The notes below the pieces were generated by a model that saw only the letters and a list, made by a program, of their open reading frames with translations, made no database searches and was not told the DNA's origin. Source: JBDIAR01 sp039812545 (GTDB lineage: Bacteria > Actinomycetota > Actinomycetes > Actinomycetales > Dermatophilaceae). Taken from it: DNA of 17,564 bases. Location: assembly GCA_039812545.1 (NCBI GenBank), contig JBDIAR010000061.1, forward strand, positions 1-17,564, in the 5' to 3' direction. Position numbers and translations under genes: made by a program. Below, one piece after another: positions 1-7,118 of this stretch (position 1 is its first letter; every line of letters starts with the position of its first letter).

Positions 1-30
1 GCCCAGGTGAGAAGTCGCCCTCACCTGGGC
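1..30 (-). terminator. Hairpin terminator downstream of tRNA-Pro
   Basis: Positions 1-10 (GCCCAGGTGA) and 21-30 (TCACCTGGGC) are perfect reverse complements, giving a 10-bp stem with a 10-nt loop. It lies 5 nt beyond the 3' end of the minus-strand tRNA, where an intrinsic terminator is expected. Any T-tract would lie outside the window, so the call rests on the stem and its position. Confidence 0.6.
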
Positions 31-35
31 ACATG

Positions 36-109
<74 letters not shown>

Positions 110-210
110 AAGCCCGCCGGAAACGGGCGACCGCCACCTTATCGCATACGGTCCACGGCCCCCCAATCCGGACAGGCGCTCGCGCCGCCCGCGAGCCGGC
201 CACAGTGGAG

Positions 211-219
211 TTATCCACA
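211..219 (+). promoter_or_regulatory. Isolated perfect DnaA-box sequence
   Basis: TTATCCACA matches the classical nine-base DnaA box exactly. It lies in the 206-bp spacer between the tRNA and the small membrane protein gene, about 100 bp upstream of the latter's start. I saw no second box nearby and no dnaA/dnaN/gyrB genes, so this is not an origin. It could be a DnaA-titrating or regulatory site, or chance. The rest of the spacer (110-315) shows nothing else I can name apart from a Shine-Dalgarno at its end. Confidence 0.45.
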
Positions 220-315
220 GGTCAGCACCTTGCTCGGGCGCGGACGCGGTGCGGAGGCTATCGTGCCAACGTAGCCCCGGCCGCAGCCGGAGGCGTTGGG
301 ACCGGAGGAGGATGG

Positions 316-648
316 ATGACCCCAGCAGACGACCTGGGACCCTATCCCGTCGAGGTCGAACCGACCGACCCACTGGTTCGCGCGGACCGAGGTTTCAAAG
401 TCGGCGCGGGCATCGGGGTACTCGCCGCGGTGCTGTCGATCGGCCTGCTCCGCAACGGGCCGGGTGACATCGTCCAGACCTTCCTCGGCATCGCCGCGTT
501 GGGCGCTCTGGTCGCCGGCCTGGTGTTTACGGCCTCCCCGGGCACTCGACGGGCCGGGACGATCATCATCACCGCGGTCGTGGTGGCGGTCCTCGTCACC
601 TTCGGGGCGGTGTACGCGCTGTGGACGCTCGCCTTCGCCGCAACGTAA
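316..648 (+). CDS. Small hypothetical membrane protein (110 aa)
   Basis: I do not recognise a family. The ATG at 316 is preceded by a very strong Shine-Dalgarno, GGAGGAGG at 304-311, which decides the start; upstream in-frame codons carry no such site. The protein begins with a polar, acidic N-terminus of about 27 residues. Three hydrophobic stretches follow, at roughly residues 28-45, 55-73 and 80-106, separated by short polar turns (RNGPGD and SPGTRR). A three-helix integral membrane protein with a cytoplasmic acidic tail is likely. It has no catalytic motif. It stands alone, with 140 bp to the gluA start, and a functional link to the transporter is not shown. Confidence 0.75.
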   Translation: MTPADDLGPYPVEVEPTDPLVRADRGFKVGAGIGVLAAVLSIGLLRNGPGDIVQTFLGIAALGALVAGLVFTASPGTRRAGTIIITAVVVAVLVTFGAVYALWTLAFAAT

Positions 649-752
649 CCCAACCCGGCCCAACCTCCGCCCGCGGACGCCAACCACGCCCTCACCACGA
701 CAGGCCGGCGGATCTCGTCTCGGCAACGTTTCGCGATGGGTGTGGCGGGAAT

Positions 753-782
753 CTCACAGCGAGCCGATAGCGCCGGTATGTT
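753..782 (+). promoter_or_regulatory. gluA promoter, probably leaderless
   Basis: A -10 hexamer TATGTT (777-782) lies 6 nt before the gluA ATG at 789, which puts the expected start point on or next to the A of the ATG. A -35-like CTCACA (753-758, 4 of 6 to TTGACA) lies 18 nt upstream. No Shine-Dalgarno precedes the ATG, as expected for a leaderless mRNA. The same geometry recurs at cmk, tyrA, xerD and the MBL gene. Confidence 0.55.
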
Positions 783-788
783 GCCCGC

Positions 789-1532
<744 letters not shown>

Positions 1533-1592
1533 CCCCAACCGAACAGCCAGTCAACGAAGACCAGCCATCAGCACCCACCGGGAGGAACCCAG

Positions 1593-2429
1593 ATGCACGC
1601 CCGTACCCTCGTCGTCGCCGGCACGGCGGCCCTGTCTGCAGTAGCCCTGGCCGCCTGCGGCTCGTCCGGCTCGAACACCCCCGGCGCGACGGCCGGGTCG
1701 GGCACGTTCAAGGTCGGGATCAAGTTCGACCAGCCCGGCCTGGGCTTGAAGGACGGCAGCAGCTACACCGGGCTGGACGTCGACGTCGCCAAGTACGTCG
1801 CCAAGGAACTGGGTCACTCCGAGGCCGACATCGAGTGGGTCCAGACCCCGAGCCCGCAGCGCGAGAACATGATCAAGTCCGGTCAGGTCGACATGATCGT
1901 GGCCACCTACTCGATCACCGACAAGCGGAAGAACGACGTGTCCTTCGCCGGCCCGTACTTCATCGCCGGCCAGGACCTGCTGGTCAAGTCGGACAACACC
2001 ACGATCACCGGACCGGACACCCTCGCCGGCAAGAACCTGTGCTCGGTCAAGGGTTCCACCCCCGCGCAGAACGTCAAGAAGGACCACCCCGAGGTCCAGC
2101 TCGTCGAATACGACACCTACTCCAAGTGCGTCGAGGCGCTCAACTCCGGTGCCGTCGACGCCCTGACCACCGACGACACGATCCTTGCCGGGTATGCGGC
2201 TCAGGCGGCATACAAGGGCAAGCTCAAGGTCGTCGGGAAGCCGTTCTCCACCGAGAAGTACGGCATCGGGATCAAGAAGGGCGACACCGCCTTGTGCGGC
2301 AAGATCAACGACGCGCTGAAGAAGATGGTCAGCGACGGCTCGTGGAAGAAGGCCGTCGACGCCAACCTCGGCCCGGCCAACTACACCCCCCGTGACGGCA
2401 ACCCGCCCACCCCGGACGCCTGCTCCTGA
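1593..2429 (+). CDS. gluB: Glutamate-type ABC transporter binding lipoprotein
   Basis: This is an extracytoplasmic solute-binding protein of the amino acid cluster 3 family (278 aa). The ATG at 1593 follows a GGGAGGA Shine-Dalgarno at 1580-1586. A short basic N-terminus and hydrophobic stretch end in the lipobox LAAC, with Cys22 as the lipidated residue, so the mature protein is membrane-tethered. A low-complexity Ser/Gly/Thr linker follows (about 23-37). The ligand-binding core starts around FKVGIKFDQPG and contains the family signature YTGLDVDVAKYVA. Later come the MIVATYSIT strand and the VSFAGPYF segment that contributes to the binding cleft. Cysteines in NLCSV and SKCVE may form a disulfide. 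It lies 60 bp after gluA. A strong hairpin follows the gene and may keep its mRNA more abundant than that of the permeases. Confidence 0.93.
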   Translation: MHARTLVVAGTAALSAVALAACGSSGSNTPGATAGSGTFKVGIKFDQPGLGLKDGSSYTGLDVDVAKYVAKELGHSEADIEWVQTPSPQRENMIKSGQVDMIVATYSITDKRKNDVSFAGPYFIAGQDLLVKSDNTTITGPDTLAGKNLCSVKGSTPAQNVKKDHPEVQLVEYDTYSKCVEALNSGAVDALTTDDTILAGYAAQAAYKGKLKVVGKPFSTEKYGIGIKKGDTALCGKINDALKKMVSDGSWKKAVDANLGPANYTPRDGNPPTPDACS

Positions 2430-2438
2430 CCATCCGCA

Positions 2439-2471
2439 ACCGGGACAACCGGGCCCACCGGGACAACCGGG
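2439..2471 (+). repeat. Two 15-bp direct repeats in the gluB-gluC spacer
   Basis: ACCGGGACAACCGGG occurs at 2439-2453 and again at 2457-2471, with CCC between them (period 18). The second copy runs straight into the left arm of the adjoining hairpin. The repeat starts 9 nt after the gluB stop. Confidence 0.8.
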
Positions 2472-2508
2472 TAGTGCACCGGGCCAACTCGGGCCGGTGC
2501 ACTACCCG
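2468..2508 (+). terminator. 15-bp perfect hairpin between gluB and gluC (attenuator or mRNA stabiliser)
   Basis: CGGGTAGTGCACCGG (2468-2482) is exactly complementary to CCGGTGCACTACCCG (2494-2508), with an 11-nt loop. It lies about 38 nt after the gluB stop and 47 nt before the gluC start. No T-tract follows, so complete intrinsic termination is doubtful. Hairpins placed after the binding-protein gene in ABC operons commonly protect upstream mRNA or stop part of the transcripts, giving more binding protein than permease. That role is inferred here. Confidence 0.75.
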
Positions 2509-2555
2509 AGATCTCTCGTCGGCATACGGGATGGCAACGTAGAAGAAGGGGAACC

Positions 2556-3224
2556 ATGGGCGAACTCCTCGCCGCATACGATGTGTTCGGCGCATTCCTG
2601 AAGACGATCGAGCTGACCGTCATGTCCGCCATCGGCGCGCTGCTGCTCGGCACTCTCGTGGCCGTCATGCGGGTCTCCCCCGTGCCGATGCTGCAGCGGC
2701 TCGGCGCGCTCTACGTGAACACGGTCCGCAACACTCCGCTGACCCTGATCGTCACCTTCTTCGCCTTCGTCGTGGCCACCCAACTGCGCATCAACCTCGG
2801 CACGAACATGATCAAGGACAACATGTTCCGGTATGCCGTGGTGGGCCTGGCGGTGTACCACGCGGCTCTGGTATGCGAGGCGTTGCGTTCCGGTGTCAAC
2901 ACCGTCCCGCCGGGGCAGGCCGAGGCGGCCCGTTCGATCGGGCTGACCTTCGGGCAGAACCTGCGCCACATCGTCCTGCCGCAGGCGTTCCGTGGCTCCA
3001 TCGCCCCGCTCGGCAACACCTTGATCGCGCTGACGAAGAACACGACCGTCGTCTCGGCCGTCGGGGTCGCCGAGGCATCGCTGCTGATGAGTGAGATGTT
3101 CGAGAACGACAGCGACAAACTCGTCCTGATCTTCACGATCTTCGCCGTCGGCTTCGTCATCCTCACCCTGCCGACCGGGATCCTGTTCACCTGGCTGTCG
3201 AAGAGATTGGTGGTCAAGCGGTGA
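2556..3224 (+). CDS. gluC: Glutamate-type ABC transporter permease
   Basis: This is an inner-membrane permease of the HisM/GlnP family (222 aa, normal length). The ATG at 2556 follows a purine-rich GAAGGGGA Shine-Dalgarno. Five hydrophobic segments are visible, starting at about residue 12. VNTVRNTPL after the second helix and the cytoplasmic EAA loop EAARSIGLTFGQNLRHIVLP (about 124-143) are hallmarks of the family; the loop docks on the GluA ATPase. It is separated from gluB by a 126-bp spacer carrying a direct repeat and a strong hairpin. Its last four bases, GTGA, overlap the gluD start, so the two permeases are probably translated in a coupled way and form a heterodimer. Confidence 0.92.
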   Translation: MGELLAAYDVFGAFLKTIELTVMSAIGALLLGTLVAVMRVSPVPMLQRLGALYVNTVRNTPLTLIVTFFAFVVATQLRINLGTNMIKDNMFRYAVVGLAVYHAALVCEALRSGVNTVPPGQAEAARSIGLTFGQNLRHIVLPQAFRGSIAPLGNTLIALTKNTTVVSAVGVAEASLLMSEMFENDSDKLVLIFTIFAVGFVILTLPTGILFTWLSKRLVVKR

Positions 3225-4138
3225 GCACCTCGGTCCTCTTCGACGCACCGGGCCCGCGCGCCCGGGCACGATATCGGCTGGCCGGCACGATCGGTGCCGT
3301 TCTGACCCTCGGCATCGTCGCCGCGGCGCTGTGGAAGTTCGCCCAGCTCGGTCAGCTCGACGGCGCCAAGTGGCAACCCTTCACCCGGCCCGAACTGTGG
3401 ACCCAGTACCTGCTCCCCGGGTTGCGGAACACCTTGCTGGCCGCCGCCGTCTCCATCGCGTTGGCGTTCGTCCTGGGGCTGCTGCTCGGGCTCGGGCGGC
3501 TGTCGCACGTGGCCTGGATCCGGGTGCCGGTCTCGTCGTTCGTCGAGTTCTTCCGCGCCGTGCCGGTGCTCATCATGATGTATTTCGCATACCAGATCTT
3601 CATCCAGTTCCCGGACCTGCCCGGGGACTTCAAGCCACTGCTCGGCGTCATCGTCGGCCTGACGTTCTACAACTCCTGCGTGTTGGCCGAACTCGTCCGC
3701 TCGGGAGTCCACGCCCTGCCGAAGGGACAGAACGAGGCCGGCCTGTCGATCGGGCTGACCCGGTGGCAGAGCCTGACCCGGGTCCTGCTCCCCCAGGCCC
3801 TGACCGCGATGCTGCCGGGCATCGTCGGCCAACTGGTCATCGTGCTCAAGGACTCGGCCCTCGGCACCGCGATCACCTACCCGGAGCTGCTCAACCAGGC
3901 GAACACCGCCGCATCCAACTACAGCAACTACGTGCCGATGCTCTTCGTGGCCGCGGTGATCTTCATCGCGATCAACTACGCGCTGACCGTGCTCGCCCAC
4001 CGCATCGAGCGGCGGCTTCTCGGCCGGGGGCGCGCCGTCGTCCATCCGGCCGAGGCCGGGGCCGGGACGGTTGGTGTCGTCGCCGTCGACGACGTCGCGC
4101 ACGACCAGGTCATGCTCGGCGATCAGCACCACCACTGA
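3221..4138 (+). CDS. gluD: Glutamate-type ABC transporter permease
   Basis: This is the second permease of the importer (305 aa). It starts at a GTG overlapping the gluC stop (GTGA, 3221-3224). The N-terminal cytoplasmic stretch of about 20 residues is followed by a helix (about 23-42), then the conserved permease core. The core contains FFRAVPVLIMMYF and the EAA loop NEAGLSIGLTRWQSLTRVLL (about 171-190). At roughly 305 aa it is longer than GluC because of the extra N-terminal helix and a C-terminal tail of about 45 residues after the last helix. The tail is Val/Asp-rich and ends in three histidines; it is unlikely to be membrane-embedded. The gene ends 56 bp before the convergent der stop. 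Confidence 0.92.
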   Translation: MSTSVLFDAPGPRARARYRLAGTIGAVLTLGIVAAALWKFAQLGQLDGAKWQPFTRPELWTQYLLPGLRNTLLAAAVSIALAFVLGLLLGLGRLSHVAWIRVPVSSFVEFFRAVPVLIMMYFAYQIFIQFPDLPGDFKPLLGVIVGLTFYNSCVLAELVRSGVHALPKGQNEAGLSIGLTRWQSLTRVLLPQALTAMLPGIVGQLVIVLKDSALGTAITYPELLNQANTAASNYSNYVPMLFVAAVIFIAINYALTVLAHRIERRLLGRGRAVVHPAEAGAGTVGVVAVDDVAHDQVMLGDQHHH

Positions 4139-4150
4139 CCGGCGGCGGGC

Positions 4151-4170
4151 GCCACGCGCTGTGCGGTGGC
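4151..4170. terminator. Hairpin between convergent gluD and der
   Basis: GCCAC-G-CGC (4151-4159) pairs with GCGGTGGC (4163-4170): 8 bp with one bulged G and a TGT loop. It sits in the 56-bp gap between the stops of the two convergent genes, so it can serve both strands. Neither side has a run of T, so efficiency is uncertain. Confidence 0.45.
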
Positions 4171-4194
4171 CGCGACGCAGTGGCCGGGAACGGG

Positions 4195-5784
4195 TCAGCG
4201 GCGCCGCTTCTCCCGAACCCGGACGGAGATCGCGATCGGGGTCCCCTCGAAACCGAAGGTCTCGCGGAGCTTGCGCTCCAGGAAACGCCGGTAGCCGGCC
4301 TCGATGAAGCCCGAGGCGAAGATGACGAACCGGGGCGGGCGGGTCGACGCCTGGGTGGCGAACAGGATCCGCGGCTGTTTGCCGCCGCGCACCGGATGGG
4401 GCTGGGCGGCCACGATCTCGCCGAGGAAGGCGTTCAGCCGGGCGGTCGGGATCCGCGTGTCCCAGGAGTCCAACGAGGTTTCGAGCGCGGGGACGAGCTT
4501 GTCCAGGTGTCGCCCGGTGCGCGCCGAGAGGTTGACCCGCGGCGCCCAGGGGATCTGGACGAGTTCGGTCTCGATCTCGCGCTGAAGGTACAGCCGGCGT
4601 TCCTCGTCGGTCAGGTCCCACTTGTTGTAGGCGACCACGAGGGCCCGCCCGGCGTCGATGACCTGCTGGACGACGCGCACGTCCTGCTCGGTGATCGGCG
4701 TGGAGGCGTCGATCAGGACGACCGCGACCTCGGCCTTCTCCAGGGCCGTCTGGGTCCGCAGCGAGGCGTAGAAGTCCGCTCCGCGCGTTTGGTGGACCCG
4801 CCGCCGGATGCCGGCCGTGTCGACGAACCGCCACATCCGGCCGCCGAGCTCGACGAGTTCGTCGACCGGGTCGCGCGTGGTCCCGGCCACCTCGTCGACG
4901 ACCACCCGATCGTGGCCGATGAGCTTGTTGAGCATCGAGGACTTGCCGACATTGGGTCGGCCGACCAGGGCGACCCGCCGCGGACCGCCGCGCCGATAGT
5001 GGTCGGCGACCGCCGACACCTCCGGCAGGACGTCCAGTAGAGCGTCCAGTGCGTCGCCACTACCGCGGCCGTGCAGCGCCGACACCGGGTACGGCTCCCC
5101 CAGCCCGAGCCCCCACAAGGTCGCGGCGTCCGCCTCGCCGCGCTGATCGTCGACCTTGTTCGCGATCAAGACGACCGGCTTCTTCGCCCGCCGCAACAGC
5201 TTGACGACGGCCTCGTCGTCGTCGGTGGCTCCGACGGTCGCGTCGACGACCAGCAGGACCGCGTCGGCGAGTTCGATGGCCACCTCGGCCTGTTCGGCGA
5301 CGCGCAGATGTATACCGGTGGCGTCGATCGCCCAACCGCCGGTGTCGACCAGGGTGAACTTGCGGCCGAGCCACTCGGCGTCGTATGCCACCCGGTCGCG
5401 GGTGACCCCCGGGACGTCCTCGACGACCGCCTCGCGGCGACCGAGGATCCGGTTGACCAGCGTGGACTTGCCGACATTCGGGCGGCCGATGACCGCGACG
5501 ACCGGATGCGGACCGTCGTCGTCGCCTTCGGCGAGGTCGGCGTCACTGGCATACAGCAGCGCCGCGTCGGATTCGTCGAGCTCGAAATCGGCCAGCCCGG
5601 CACGCAACGCCCGCTCGAGAGCCACATCGTCCGGCTGCACCTCGAACGCATCGGCGCCGCCCTCGACCGCAGGCGCGGATGCAGGTGCGGAGGCTGATGC
5701 AGTTGCCGATGATTCGTCGGGATTCTTCACGACGCCCTCACTGTCCTTCCCGGACTCGTTGTTCGTCGGTCGTCCTGCGATCAT
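4195..5784 (-). CDS. der: Ribosome-assembly GTPase Der (EngA)
   Basis: This is a double-GTPase factor for 50S ribosomal subunit maturation. The first G domain has GRPNVGKST (residues 100-108), DTGG (147-150) and NKVD (209-212). The second has GRPNVGKSS (275-283), DTAG (322-325) and a later NKWD. A C-terminal KH-like domain follows, with a basic end (EKRRR). At 529 aa it is longer than the usual roughly 440-490 aa. The extra length is an Ala/Ser/Glu/Asp-rich, probably disordered N-terminus of about 93 residues. The ATG at 5784 overlaps the stop of the PlsC-like gene (ATGA, 5784-5781) and has no separate SD, so it is probably translated by coupling. It is the last gene of the minus-strand run. 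An internal start cannot be excluded because the N-terminal extension is not conserved. Confidence 0.93.
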   Translation of the reverse strand: MIAGRPTNNESGKDSEGVVKNPDESSATASASAPASAPAVEGGADAFEVQPDDVALERALRAGLADFELDESDAALLYASDADLAEGDDDGPHPVVAVIGRPNVGKSTLVNRILGRREAVVEDVPGVTRDRVAYDAEWLGRKFTLVDTGGWAIDATGIHLRVAEQAEVAIELADAVLLVVDATVGATDDDEAVVKLLRRAKKPVVLIANKVDDQRGEADAATLWGLGLGEPYPVSALHGRGSGDALDALLDVLPEVSAVADHYRRGGPRRVALVGRPNVGKSSMLNKLIGHDRVVVDEVAGTTRDPVDELVELGGRMWRFVDTAGIRRRVHQTRGADFYASLRTQTALEKAEVAVVLIDASTPITEQDVRVVQQVIDAGRALVVAYNKWDLTDEERRLYLQREIETELVQIPWAPRVNLSARTGRHLDKLVPALETSLDSWDTRIPTARLNAFLGEIVAAQPHPVRGGKQPRILFATQASTRPPRFVIFASGFIEAGYRRFLERKLRETFGFEGTPIAISVRVREKRRR

Positions 5785-6362
5785 CCATTGTCTCGTACGC
5801 CGAGCAGTTGCGTGGTCGCCGCGGTGTGTTCCACCTGCGGGGTCAAGGCGACCAAGGCGGCCATGACGGCGCGCGCGTCCGCCTCATCGGGTTCGGCCAT
5901 CGGTTCGCCGAAGAGGACGAAGACGTCCCCGCCCAACCGGGGGCGGGACAGCGGTGGCGCACCGGCCGGACGTCGCCCGGCCAGGCGCACCGGCACGATG
6001 GGCGCTCCGGCGGCTCGGGCCAGGTCCACGGCCAGTGGGACGTCCGCGCCGACGCAGCCGCCGGCGGCCAGCCGCTGACGTGCGGCGGTCAGGGCCGACT
6101 CCGCGTCATCGGTCAGGGCGAGGTGCCCGGCCCAGCGCCACAGCCGGCCGTACCGGGAGTCGAAAGCGCTCACCGGGAGCAGGAACGTCGTATGCCGAGG
6201 GCCGGCGGCGCCCGCCACGAGTGCGTCGACCCGGCCGATGTCAGACACCGCGACCACGACCGGACCCGACTCCGGGACCCGCTCGCCGCCAGAGACGTGC
6301 ACCGGGTAGACGGTGTGGACGAGCAGCCGACCGAAGAGCGCAGCCCGCCGATCCCGGTTCAT
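5781..6362 (-). CDS. PlsC-like acyltransferase-fold protein, catalytic motif degenerate
   Basis: This 193-aa protein resembles 1-acyl-glycerol-3-phosphate acyltransferases in layout. A VVVAVS strand precedes the block I position, and a later APIVPVRL matches block IV. Block I, normally H-X4-D, here reads D41-I-G-R-V-D46, so the catalytic histidine is replaced by Asp. The block III EGTRS sequence is also missing; the region around residues 101-107 reads GGCVGAD. It is therefore probably not an active acyltransferase of the usual kind. The ATG at 6362 overlaps the cmk stop (ATGA), and its own stop overlaps the der start (ATGA). This locks it between the two genes, a position where other actinobacteria carry a plsC-family gene. 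A longer upstream reading frame exists, but it is antisense-like coding across cmk. The fold assignment is by motif only. Confidence 0.65.
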   Translation of the reverse strand: MNRDRRAALFGRLLVHTVYPVHVSGGERVPESGPVVVAVSDIGRVDALVAGAAGPRHTTFLLPVSAFDSRYGRLWRWAGHLALTDDAESALTAARQRLAAGGCVGADVPLAVDLARAAGAPIVPVRLAGRRPAGAPPLSRPRLGGDVFVLFGEPMAEPDEADARAVMAALVALTPQVEHTAATTQLLGVRDNG

Positions 6363-7072
6363 CGCGGGCCGCCCATCGAGGCGCGGTGGCGCTCGACGAT
6401 CCCCAGCACCGCCGCCACCGACCCCTCGAAATCGAGGTCCGAGCTGTCCAGTTGCACCACCCCGTCCGCCGCCGCCGTGAACTGCGAGTGCGTGGCGTCG
6501 ATCGCGTCCCGGTTGACCACCTGCTCGCGGGTCGCCGCGACGTCGGCGGCACCGGCCCCGCCGTGCAACTCGATGGAGCGCCGGGCCAGCCGAGCCTCCT
6601 GGGAGGCGGTCAGCAGGATCCGTATCTCGGCGTCCGGGGCGACCACCGTCGTGATGTCCCGGCCCTCGGCCACCACGCCGCCGAACGTGCGTCGGGCGGT
6701 GGCGATCAGGTCCCGCTGCGCCTGCTGGAGGACCGGGCGGACCTGCAGGTTCGTCGCGACGGCGGACACGGCATACGAGATCTCGGTGGTCCGGATCGAG
6801 TCGGTGACGTCGTGGTCGCCGACCCGCACGATCCGATCGTCGGGGTCCATCGCCATGACGAGCGGGAAGTCCGCAGCCGCAGCCGCGGTCAGCGCCAGGT
6901 CCGCGGTGTCGATGCCGCGGCGCGCGCACCACCAGGCGAGCGCCCGGTACATCGCCCCGGTGTCGAGATAACCGACCCCGAGGCGGCGGGCGACCTCCCG
7001 CGACACGCTCGACTTGCCCGAACCCGACGGCCCGTCGATGGCGATGGTGATCGGGCCGGCGGAGATCGTCAT
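6359..7072 (-). CDS. cmk: (d)CMP kinase (cytidylate kinase)
   Basis: This enzyme phosphorylates CMP and dCMP with ATP in pyrimidine nucleotide metabolism in the cytoplasm. It is 237 aa long. It has the P-loop GPSGSGKSS (14-22), the CMP-site motif DTGAMYRAL (37-45) and GRDITTVVAPDAE in the place of the family's GRDIGTVV-P-A. Near the C-terminus the usual RD-x-x-D-x-x-R-SPL region reads RDAIDATHSQF, so a conserved Arg is His here. The flanking sequence AAADG, then LDSS, is retained. The ATG at 7072 has an AGGGG only 1 nt away, too close for a normal SD. A TAGGGT -10 box lies exactly 6 nt upstream, so the gene may also be read from its own leaderless promoter besides the operon. The stop overlaps the next gene. 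Confidence 0.93.
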   Translation of the reverse strand: MTISAGPITIAIDGPSGSGKSSVSREVARRLGVGYLDTGAMYRALAWWCARRGIDTADLALTAAAAADFPLVMAMDPDDRIVRVGDHDVTDSIRTTEISYAVSAVATNLQVRPVLQQAQRDLIATARRTFGGVVAEGRDITTVVAPDAEIRILLTASQEARLARRSIELHGGAGAADVAATREQVVNRDAIDATHSQFTAAADGVVQLDSSDLDFEGSVAAVLGIVERHRASMGGPR

Positions 7073-7078
7073 GCCCCT

Positions 7079-7084
7079 ACCCTA
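7079..7084 (-). promoter_or_regulatory. Candidate leaderless -10 box of cmk
   Basis: On the minus strand TAGGGT is followed by AGGGGC (6 nt) and then the cmk ATG. It fits the actinobacterial TANNNT -10 consensus, with the start point at the start codon. I found no convincing -35. It lies in the 46-bp gap after tyrA, so it would be an internal promoter. Confidence 0.45.
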
Positions 7085-7118
7085 GCCAGCGGCCCGAACG
7101 GGGCATGGCGCCCGCGAG

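Noticed and set aside
230..264. Promoter TTGCTC...TATCGT before the small membrane protein
   Set aside because: The spacing is 23 bp, too long for a functional -35/-10 pair. Only the -10-like half remains.
2711..4834. 707-codon open frame on the minus strand across gluC, gluD and the der end
   Set aside because: It is antisense to three well-supported genes, is Arg/Gly/Pro-rich and has no domain. Long stop-free antisense frames are expected at this GC content.
3331..5040. 569-codon plus-strand frame across gluD and der
   Set aside because: It is a frame-shifted shadow of gluD and an antisense shadow of der, and the composition is not that of a real protein.
6363..6932. Upstream extension of the PlsC-like frame over cmk
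   Set aside because: It lies in another frame of cmk. The ATG at 6362 overlapping the cmk stop is the natural start.
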